Made by a program: the position numbers and the translations under genes
In this document: positions 1 to 8,400 of the stretch, piece by piece
Numbering within the stretch: position 1 is the first letter of the stretch
Layout of the letters: each line of letters starts with the position of its first letter
NCBI GenBank assembly: GCA_019417975.1
Contig: DYCT01000008.1
Span: 1 to 16,548 of the forward strand
DNA: 16,548 nucleotides
Direction of reading: 5' to 3'
Source of the DNA: Bacteroides sp.
Lineage (GTDB): Bacteria > Bacteroidota > Bacteroidia > Bacteroidales > Bacteroidaceae
The notes under the pieces: generated by a model
Database searches by the model: none
What the model saw: only the letters and a program-made list of their open reading frames with translations
What the model was told of the DNA's origin: nothing

Positions 1-2
1 GT

Positions 3-59
3 TCACTCTCGCATTTTAACATAACATACCCACAGGCTTTTCAGACTGACCCCTTTTAA
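3..59 (+). other. possible upstream fragment of the PH-domain gene, out of frame
   Basis: The frame beginning at base 3 is open from the window edge to a TAA at 57-59. The downstream PH-domain gene lies in the frame beginning at base 1, which is open only after a TAA at 22-24. The two frames overlap in the C4T4 tract at 50-57. Removing one base there would join them as ...FQTDPFKSDKTVFDK..., giving one frame open through the window edge. Family members usually carry about 50 more residues, including a first membrane segment pair, upstream of this point. This is therefore likely the interrupted 5' part of the same gene, but it is short and the rest is outside the window. Confidence 0.35.
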
Positions 60-120
60 GTCGGATAAGACAGTCTTCGATAAAATACTTTACCTGCTTG
101 GTCTGGGAGGTGTTCTTGTA

Positions 121-1434
121 GTGATAGCTGCTGTCTGTGCTTTCGTCAATTACTATTTTAAGAAGTATTATGTAGAAGACGGAACACTGATTTTTATACA
201 TGGTGTGCTACACAAAGAAGTGACCAGTATGCCACTACATAGAATCCAGTCGTTGCGTACCAAGCAAGGTCTGATTTATCGCTTATTGGATATGAAAGGA
301 GTCTCTTTCGATACACTGGCATCGCAGTCAGAAGAGGTGGAGATGATTTTGGACGATGCCGACTGGGAGGCTTTGCTCGCTCAGATTGACACGTTGAGAG
401 CTGATGAGGCTGATGAAGGCTATTCGCCTCACCTTGTAGAGCAGGGCGGAGAGGAGAGTGGAAAGGCCACTGTGTTGAAGTTCAGCAATCTGAATCTCAT
501 CAAAGGTGCATTCTGTCAAAATCATCTTCAGGGCATGGCGATTCTGTTGAGTGTTTTGGCAACTCTATATAATGAGTTGCTGTCGGTCAACGAAGAGATG
601 GCCAACTATGTTGTTGGCTATTTGGATAAGCAAGCCGATGCAGCCACCATAACTCTTTCTTCGATACTTGTGCTTGCACTTCTGTTGTATTTGGGTATGC
701 TTTTGCTATGGATGGGAAAAGTGTTTTTACGCTATTTCAATACTGTCGTACAAATCAATCAAGACCAGCTGTCTTTTGAAAGCGGATTAATCTCGCGTAA
801 TAGCAGTCGCTTTTCTTACGATAAAGTCAGTACCATTCATGTCAAGCAAAATTTTTTGGAGAAACTCTTGAGGTGTAGCACTGTTATGCTTCAGCAGGCA
901 CTGAATGCAACGGATGAGAAAAAAGGAGCCGATGTCAGGATTTACGGTTCTGATTCGGCGGGTTATTTCTTGAATTGGTGGTTGGGGAAAGATTATAGTT
1001 CTTCATCGATGCAGGTTTCGGCTCAGAGCGGATATGGCATGATGGGCTTTTCTATCCTGCCGAAGTTGCTGATAGCTTTTGCGGTAACGCTTGTTATCTG
1101 CTATTACCAATGGTATGTCGGACTTTGTTTGCCTGCCTTTTATCTGTTTATCGTGTTGGTGAAAGATTATCTTGCCGTACGTCGGAGTTGTATCGTGTTG
1201 AAAGAAGACTATGTTGTTGTTTGTTCTGGTGGATTTGCTGCGGTAGCCGATTACTTTAAGTATAGCAATGTAGAGGTGGTTCGTCTCAAAGCGACACCTT
1301 TTACCCCATATTCTTGCAGAGTCAGTCTTCACCTTTCTACCAATGGGAGCTCATTTATAGTGCGAAGTCTGAAAGAGGAAGAGGCCAAGGCTGTCTACGA
1401 ATTATTGTTGAGCAGATGTAATATGTGCAGATAG
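121..1434 (+). CDS. PH domain-containing membrane protein (YdbT-like, bPH2 repeats), N-terminus incomplete
   Basis: Resembles the bacterial YdbT family: membrane proteins with repeated bacterial PH (bPH2) domains. Their function is poorly known; a stress or envelope role has been proposed. The first bPH2 domain starts near the N-terminus (YVEDGTLIFIHGVLHKE, then MPLHRIQSLRTKQG). A pair of membrane segments follows at about residues 140-200. The second domain comes next (FESGLISRNSSRFSYDKVST), ending in the family-typical GSDSAGYFLNWW. A second hydrophobic pair lies at about residues 315-350, and a third PH-like domain fills the C-terminus. Position 121 (GTG) is the first usable start in the open frame and has GGGAGG at 105-110. 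However, it would begin in the middle of a hydrophobic helix (ILYLLGLGGVLVV...) whose codons run upstream to base 25. The true start is therefore probably left of the window and the frame interrupted. The partner YdbS-type gene would be expected upstream. Confidence 0.7.
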   Translation: MIAAVCAFVNYYFKKYYVEDGTLIFIHGVLHKEVTSMPLHRIQSLRTKQGLIYRLLDMKGVSFDTLASQSEEVEMILDDADWEALLAQIDTLRADEADEGYSPHLVEQGGEESGKATVLKFSNLNLIKGAFCQNHLQGMAILLSVLATLYNELLSVNEEMANYVVGYLDKQADAATITLSSILVLALLLYLGMLLLWMGKVFLRYFNTVVQINQDQLSFESGLISRNSSRFSYDKVSTIHVKQNFLEKLLRCSTVMLQQALNATDEKKGADVRIYGSDSAGYFLNWWLGKDYSSSSMQVSAQSGYGMMGFSILPKLLIAFAVTLVICYYQWYVGLCLPAFYLFIVLVKDYLAVRRSCIVLKEDYVVVCSGGFAAVADYFKYSNVEVVRLKATPFTPYSCRVSLHLSTNGSSFIVRSLKEEEAKAVYELLLSRCNMCR

Positions 1435-1556
1435 TATCATTGCTTTGTCTTCAGTGTGTAATTGTTGTTTTGATAATAAAAATCAGAATTTACGAGATAA
1501 AAGAAATTGATTTGTTGTTTATGGCATAATATTGCTATTTGTGTGAGTTCCGGATT

Positions 1557-1611
1557 TGTATATTTATACATATTTATTCTGTATATTGACTCATTCTGCA
1601 TATTTATGCAG
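1557..1611. repeat. two small AT-rich hairpins
   Basis: TGTATATTTATACA at 1557-1570 is a perfect 6-bp stem with a TT loop. CTGCATATTTATGCAG at 1596-1611 is a 6-bp stem (CTGCAT/ATGCAG) with an ATTT loop. Both share a TATTTAT core and lie about 125-180 bases after the PH-domain stop codon. They could be degenerate relatives of one element, protein-binding sites or processing sites. They lack the GC-rich stem and T-run of a terminator. Confidence 0.4.
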
Positions 1612-1666
1612 GATTTTGGGGCAAAAAAGCCTTGTTTTGGGCCACTGAAAATCACGATTTCGAGTC

Positions 1667-1728
1667 AGATATCTTAGGATACTTTCCCAAGTATCTTAAG
1701 ATACTTCGCCAAGTATCCTAAGATACTT
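1667..1728. repeat. three-copy array of 18-bp palindromes, 22-bp period
   Basis: The copies are AGATATCTTAGGATACTT (1667-1684), AAGTATCTTAAGATACTT (1689-1706) and AAGTATCCTAAGATACTT (1711-1728). Copy starts are exactly 22 bases apart and the 4-base spacers differ (TCCC, CGCC). The middle copy is a perfect 18-bp palindrome; the outer two are near-perfect. In RNA, adjacent copies could pair into long hairpins with 4-base loops. The period of about two helical turns would put three dyads on one DNA face. This could be a regulator-binding array or a REP/BIME-like extragenic repeat. Confidence 0.8.
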
Positions 1729-2005
1729 TGAAAATGCACCTATGGTTCTTCCGGATTTTTTTCGATTTTCTCCCCGTTTTTTGCAAAGAAAAAAAAACTG
1801 AATTTGATTAATACTTTTGTAAGTTGTTATGTAGTAGTGTCTTATGAAAATATAAATCGAGAATTTGCAATTACAATCCATTTTGTTTGCAAATATGCGA
1901 TTCTCGCGCTGCATAAATATACATTTTTGTACAGTTTGACAGTTTGGTATTTTGTCGGATTGCTGTTTCCTTTCTTTCGCTTTGAAACGATTTTTCATAC
2001 TTTAG

Positions 2006-2031
2006 TTTATTTCACCAAAGGGCGAAATAAA
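2006..2031. repeat. inverted repeat upstream of riboswitch promoter
   Basis: TTTATTTC at 2006-2013 is exactly inverted as GAAATAAA at 2024-2031, around a 10-base loop (ACCAAAGGGC) that can add CC/GG pairs. It ends 36 bases before the TAnnTTTG element. It could be an operator, or a terminator for transcription arriving from either side. In an AT-rich region an 8-bp inverted repeat may also be chance. Confidence 0.3.
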
Positions 2032-2067
2032 AAACGTGATTGTTTTTTTTATCTGATTGTCAAATAC

Positions 2068-2075
2068 TATCTTTG
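2068..2075 (+). promoter_or_regulatory. putative Bacteroidetes -7 promoter element
   Basis: TATCTTTG matches the Bacteroidetes -7 consensus TAnnTTTG and lies about 80 bases before the riboswitch core. No clear TTTG -33 box is found at the expected distance; a T-run (2043-2050) occupies that position. Transcription would begin near 2080, just before a 7-bp hairpin (TCGTATG/CATACGA, 2089-2105) at the 5' end of the leader. Confidence 0.45.
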
Positions 2076-2149
2076 TCCCGGAAACGGTTCGTATGTAGCA
2101 TACGATGAGGGAAGTTATAATATCCTATTGTGGGAAGTTATAGACAAGT

Positions 2150-2290
2150 CCTAAAAGGGAACGCTGTTTGATTCGGCGACAGTACCCGCTGCTGTGATTC
2201 TCGTAGAATCCGTACACTATGCCACTGTGAAGTTCTGTGCTTCGTGGGAAGGCGTGCGGAGGAGAGATAAGTCAGAAGACCTGCCCTTCC
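2150..2290 (+). promoter_or_regulatory. cobalamin (adenosylcobalamin/B12) riboswitch
   Basis: Conserved elements of the cobalamin riboswitch (Rfam Cobalamin family) occur in the right order. They are AAAAGGGAA (2153-2162), a GACAGTACCCGC core with CTGTGA after it (about 2178-2196), GCCACTG (2221-2227), GGGAAGGCG (2246-2254), and the B12 box AGTCAGAAGACCTGCC (2270-2285). A GAAG/CTTC stem lies between GCCACTG and GGGAAGGCG, as expected for the P5 arm. It reads on the plus strand toward the giant secreted-protein gene at 2488, with no other gene between. By family precedent, bound cobalamin represses expression downstream. Confidence 0.93.
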
Positions 2291-2487
2291 TTTTTTTACT
2301 CGGTTAATTTTCATTGCTTTCGGGAGTTAAAGCAGAGGGTAAGAGGTATTGTTGCTATTTTTTTTACTTATTCGGGGGGACCCGGATAGCGCTGTTGGAA
2401 GGCCGCAATATCCCTATTCGTCGGAATGAAGCATGGAAGTTAATCAATGAAGAATTGAAAATTAATTTATTGTATAACTTAATAAAC
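2291..2487 (+). promoter_or_regulatory. structured 5' leader / candidate riboswitch expression platform
   Basis: About 200 noncoding bases separate the B12 box from the gene start. A T-run (2290-2297) is followed by hairpin TGCTTT-CGGGAGTT-AAAGCA (2315-2334), placed where many cobalamin riboswitches have their loop-bearing regulatory hairpin. A second hairpin, GGATAGCG paired with CGC and TATCC (2384-2413, AA bulge), lies farther down. No stem followed by a T-run sits close to the start, so translational control is as likely as termination. Bases 2414-2487 are A/T-rich, typical of Bacteroidetes ribosome-loading regions. The open frame continues upstream to a TTG at 2314, but its translation has no signal-peptide character and I treat it as noncoding. 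Confidence 0.45.
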
Positions 2488-5400
2488 ATGCTTATGAAAC
2501 AAAAATCGCGTTTTCTGATGCTTGTGATGTTGTTCTTTACACTGTGGGGAACAATGGGCGCTTATGCACAGACAATGAAAGAGGTATTGATGCCTCGTTG
2601 GGGAAAGCAAGTAGTGACTGTTTCGGAAGAGATGCTGTTCTATGACTACATGGGAACGAAAGGCTTCGCATCTATGAACTCATTCAACACGCTTGCTACA
2701 ATCGTATTCAAGCCGGCTGAACCGGGTACGGCTATTCAAATCGTTTTCGATACTTTTGATTTGTGTTCCGATTTCGGATCTTATTTTGGTTTCGCAAATG
2801 TATATAATGGAGAAGTAGACCCGAATAACGAATTCGTTTATCCGGAAACAACTGATGGAGTTACCTCTAACTCAAAGCTTCCTGATGGTGATATTTTGGA
2901 AAAACTGGATGGAGAATATACCGACAAGACGTTTGTTTCTACAGCTCCCGATGGTAGCCTGTCAGTGGGCTGTATCTTCCGTTATGCAAAGAAGTGTGAT
3001 GGCTGGGTGGCTCATGTGAAAACAATAAAAGTCAGCGACATGAGTATCGCTGCTGCCGGTGGCGACAATACAAAGGTATTGGCTGCTCCTACAGCAAAGA
3101 AGGGTGTTGCCTTTGCCGGACTTTATGTCGATGCTTCCGGTATTCTGAATCCATTGAATCTTACGGAGGTGTCCTTTACTCTTCCGGTCAACGAAGGTGT
3201 GGTAGAACCCTCTCAGTTGAAACTCTATTCGGGTTTGCAAGAGGAGTTTAAAATCGAGAAACCACTTGCTGCAACCGTTTCGAATGAAGGCAGTATATAC
3301 AAGTTTACGTTGGCAGAGCCATTGAAAGATGGCAGAAATGCCTTTACGATTGCCGGCGATATTTTGCCGGAGGCTGCGTTCGAAGCTAAGGTGAAAGTGG
3401 ATGTAGCCGGCATCAAAACATCTGAATCGGCCGATGACTTTGCCGGTTTCGTAAAGGCGCAACCTGTCGACATTGCTTTGCCTTACATGGTGCTGATGCA
3501 GCCGGGTGCTACATCATATACAGTAGGCGACAACCAAGTGATGTTCTTCGACGATGGTGGTAAGGATGGTAAGATTTCTGAGAATTTTGTGGGAAAAACA
3601 ACTTTCAAGCCGGAAACTCCGGGCATGAAGGTCATGATTGATTTTAAATCGGTCAACCTCTTTGAAAGTTCGAACAAAAATGAAATCTTGAATGTGTATA
3701 ATGGAGCGGAAGCCAAACCCGAAAACTTGATTTGCCGCATCCATAACAATGCTCCGGAACGTGTTCGTTCTACAGCTGCCGACGGTGCGTTGACTGTTAG
3801 TCTGACTTGCGATACCGGCTATCCTAAGGATGGTTTCGAAGCTGTTGTCTCTCAGTTTACTCCATCTGCGATGACGGTCGAAGCGATAACCGCTACTCAA
3901 GAAAGCGATAAAAAGGCTTGTGCAGGCGATACAGATGTACCTGTGCTGTCGTTTAATATCCGTACTGCTGATACAGAACCGGCACTGCTGGCTTCTCAGT
4001 TCAAGCTGACTACAAACGTTACCTTCGAGCAAGTATCGAAAGCTGCAATTTATTATACCGGACGTTCTAACAAATTCTCTTCGGCTAAAAAGGTAGGAGG
4101 AGTAGCGGTTACAGCCGATGCTTATACCATCGATGCTCTTGAGCCGGTAAGCCTACTCGAAGGCGATAACTATTTCTGGGTGACTTACGACATTGCATCG
4201 ACAGTGCTTAACGGACAAAAAGCGGATGCCGCTCTTCAGTCTGTCACATTGTCCGGTAAGGAAACAGCGGTGGAAAATGGTAATCCTGCCGGTGAACTGA
4301 CTATTGAAAATACTGTAGTGTCTAAGGTAGGTACCGTAGAAAAAACGGTTTACGGTACTTGGAAATTTACAAGCGAAAAGAACCCATCGTCGAGCTACAA
4401 CGGATACAACCCTGTAAACGGTGAGCAAGTGACAACCTTTATCCCGGGAACAGAAGGTATGATTATCGAACTCGACATCCAGAGCTTTGCGCTTTATTAC
4501 ACGAATTCTTCTTATGGAGCTAAGGCGAAGTTTGAAGTTTATAGCGGTAAAGGAACGTCGGGAGAACTCCTTTGGTCATTGACAAGTATCGACGATAAGG
4601 GAAAAGGTCCCGGTCGCATCTTGCGTTCTAAATCGGCCGATGGCGCTTTGACTGTTGTGTTCAATGCTAAAACCACTTCTTCATCGTACACCGATAAAGG
4701 ATGGACGGCTGAGGTTCGCGAATACAAGTCGAAGCCGATGACAGTGAATAGTGTTACTGCTTCACAATTGGTAGAAGGAACGGTTAAAATCGGTAGCAAA
4801 GACAAAGAAATCATCGGATTTAACATCAAAACCGAAGGCGACCTTGATGCACCCAAAGTAAGTGAAGTGACTATCAACTTGAAGGGCGCACAGACTGCAA
4901 TCGAAAACGCTTACCTATATTATAGTGGTGCTAAAACTGATAAGAACCAGGGCGCTAAGGTAGCAACTACTGCGATTGTTTCTACTGAAACAAGTGTGAC
5001 ATTCAAACCGGAAGAACCCATCCGTTTGGATGAAGGCGACAATCATTTTATCGTTACTTATGACATCAGCGACGATGCTTCTGTCGATACACAGATAGAC
5101 GCAGCTTTGGTTTCTGTAAAAACCGATGTGCAGACTCTTACTCCTGAAGAAAACCAGGGTGACCCGGAAGGGTTCGGTACCATCAAAAACTTGTTCTTGT
5201 TGCAAAGTGGCAATAACGGAGAAATCCTTATTGGCGACAACTCTTTGATGTTCTACGACGTGGGCGGTCCTGACGGAAAAACTCCGAAAAACTTTGAAGG
5301 TACAGTCACTTTCGCTCCGAAAGACGAGGGCAAGGTTATCAAGATGATTTTCAAACAGTGGAAACCGAATGGCAATTACGATGCAATGTTTATCTACTAC

Positions 5401-8400
5401 GGAGGCGCTGTAGCCAAAAAAGAAGACGTGAAATATCAATCGCAGGGAACATTGCCCGCCGATGTCGTTTCGAAGTCGGCTGATGGTAAACTGACTGTTA
5501 AGTTTAAATCTCCTTCTTACTCGTATGCTTCGGACGGATGGGAAATCGAGGTGTGTCAGTATGAACTGATACCATTATCTGTATCTGAAGTGACAGCTAC
5601 AGCCGTTGCTCCCGAACAAGTGATGCGCGGTATGACCGATGTAGCGATGCTCGACATTGCCATTACAGTGGTTGGTGACAAAAACGAACTGGATTTGTCT
5701 GCTATTGAACTGTCGACAGAAGAGACTCCTGATGCATATCTTGCCGGTGTAGCGGCCTTTACAACGGGTGTTGAAACTACATTTACTCCGGTCGATAAGG
5801 TGATGGAAGTAACTGCTGCTCCTTACACCACTCTTCAGGGTTCATACAAGATAACTGCAGCCGGAACCTATCATTTCTGGTTGACTTATAATGTATCTTC
5901 GACTGCCGAATTGCTCAAGAATATCAAGATGTCGCTTGCCAAAGTGACAGTGTCCGGTTCCGATTTCAATCCGGCTCAACAGGTTGTTGCCGAAACTACT
6001 GTACAGAAAGGTTTCAGTGGAACTCTTACTGTGGGTGAAGGTTGCGAATATACCACCATCCAGTCGGCTATCAATGCTATAAAAGGTGGTATTGATGGTG
6101 CTGTGATTATCAATATCAAGAAGGGTGTTTACAACGAGGTAGTGAAAGTTCCGGAAATACCGGGTGCATCTGCTGTCAATACGATTACACTTCAATCGGA
6201 AAGCGGAAACAGAGATGATGTAGTCATCTACGACAATTATTATATTGAACCTCCTTATTCGGATGACAAAATGAACGAAGAATATGGAGTCTTCACATTC
6301 GATGGTGTCGACTACTTCACCCTCAAGGGCGTTACAGTAACAACTACCGATTTGAACTATCCATCTGTTATCCATTATCGCAATCAGAGTCGCCATACGA
6401 CTGTTGATAACTGTCGCATTTATACAGAGCGCTCTGAATCAGCATCGTCTAATGCAGATATCCGACTGATTAACCAATATGCCAAGAATATTGCCAACTG
6501 TAACAACGACTATCCTACGATTAAGAATTGTTTGATTGAAGGTGGTTATATCGGTGTTGTTATCCAAGGAACTTCGTTTGTCAAGCTCCCGAAGCAGAAA
6601 GGTGCAGTGATTGAAAACAATACTTTCCGTAACCAAGGCTCAAAAGCATTCTATTCAGCTTCTAAAGAACGCGATATGGTGATGCGTAATAATGTTATCG
6701 AAAATACGACTACTACAAAATCCGGATTCTATGGTGTTGATGTTGAGACTTCCGAAAACTTTGTATTCGAAGGTAACTCTGTCTATCTGGCTACTGAAAA
6801 AGATGCAACCGCTGTAAATATCCGTGGAATAGCAGGTACAGCCGATAAACCGGGTAGAATTATCAACAACGAAGTAGCAGTTGTCTGCAAGGATAAAACT
6901 TCTGCCGGTATCAAGTTGTCGTCTGCTTCTTCTAATGTAGACATTGCTAACAATACAGTCTTGATGAGCGGAAGTGAAACAACCTCTGCATACGGTGTCG
7001 CTTTGTGGCTGAACAATACAACTACTAATGTGACGGTTGTAAACAACATCTTAGTCAATACTGAAGGTGGTTTCGTTTATCGCTTCTATAAAGACGACTG
7101 CATTGAAGGAGTGACATTCTCAAACAATGCCGTATATACCAACGGTGAAAACTTTGCCAAGTCGAACCCGACAACGTTTGCTACGTTTGAAGAATGGACT
7201 GCTAAATCGCAAGAAAAAGACAGTTACAATGAGGTGACTACTTTCTATACCTCAACAATCTTGTCGCCGATAATGGCAGGTAATCTGCAAAACGGACTTC
7301 CACTTGATTATGTCAAGACCGACAAGGACGGTGTGGCCAGAGACGCTTCCAAACCGACAATAGGTGCGTATGAGTTTAATACAAGCGAAGAAGCTCCTGC
7401 ATATGCCGAAGGCTATCCGATGTTTGGCGGTATCAGCAATTCTTCTGCTGTTGCCGAGTTGAAGACAACCCTCAATGCTCGCGTGTTTACTTTGGTTCGT
7501 AAAGCATCTGAACCGGCTCCTGAATACAACGAAGTAATCGAGTCAACAGAGGCTATCGAATTGAGAAAAGGTAAGGTGTACTCACTTAAGCTGACCGACC
7601 TCTCTCGCCAGACAGACTATAAACTCTATTCAGTCTTGATGAGTCTTAACGGTATCGACTCTGATGTACTCGTTTCGGATGTGTTTACAACGACATTCGA
7701 CCCGACTCAGGTCTCTACTTTCGAAGACGTGGAAATAACCGACGATGGTTTTGCCGATGGAACTGCTTCATTTGCAAACTTTACAATCGAAACAGTAGAC
7801 GATGCTGTAGTGGGTGGTGAAAAGGTGGCCAAAGTGGGTAACGGCGCAACAGTCAAACTGACCAATACGGATGCCGGTCTGATTCTGACAGGTTTCTTTA
7901 TGAAATCCGACAGTCCTGTTACACTCAATGTATTCGATGCCGAGAAAGTGAAGAATGTTTATACGCTTTCGGCTACTGAAAACGAATGGTTATTCATTAA
8001 CTTGAAAGATAAAGGATATGTTACAACCATCGAGTTCGAAACAACCGGTAATACATTCATCGACAACTTTAGCGGTGAACCGCTTCCTTTGGCTGTTCAG
8101 GCATCTTCGGAAGAAGTATCTGTCGCTGCAGGTGAAAATGCAGTATTCTCTGTAACAGCAACCGGTGGCGTAGTGCCGTTCTCTTACGCATGGACCGATG
8201 CGATGACTACTGTTGTGGCTACTACAGCCGAATGTACCATCGAACAGCCGAACCACTCGGGCATTTATGATGTAACCGTAACAGATGCTTGGGGTAATGT
8301 GCAGACCGCAAGGGTAACAGTCATCGTAGCCGGTACTCTTCATGCTGCTACATTTGAAGATAACTATCTTGCTCCGGAAAGCTATTATAACGGTCTTGGC

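Larger units (their letters stand above)
1435..2067. other. AT-rich intergenic region, no convincing gene
   Basis: About 630 bases between the PH-domain gene and the riboswitch promoter. Short open frames on both strands have TTG or no good starts, low-complexity Phe/Tyr/Ile/Lys-rich translations and no recognisable motif. What it does hold is small palindromes, the three-copy 22-bp-period repeat, and an inverted repeat near 2006-2031, each listed separately. Confidence 0.6.

Noticed and set aside
1667..1728. Possible CRISPR mini-array
   Set aside because: Units are 18-bp palindromes with 4-base gaps; there are no spacers of CRISPR length and no cas genes.
1696..1998. 100-aa minus-strand open frame across the palindrome array
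   Set aside because: Lys/Ile/Phe-rich translation typical of AT-rich noncoding DNA; it overlaps the repeat array and has no recognisable domain.
1804..2154. 116-aa plus-strand open frame before the riboswitch
   Set aside because: It begins with TTG, has a Phe/Tyr/Ile-rich low-complexity translation without motifs, and runs through the promoter element and the 5' part of the riboswitch leader.
2314..2487. 58-residue N-terminal extension of the giant protein
   Set aside because: Starts with TTG inside the leader hairpin and would bury the signal peptide. The signal peptide begins cleanly at ATG 2488.
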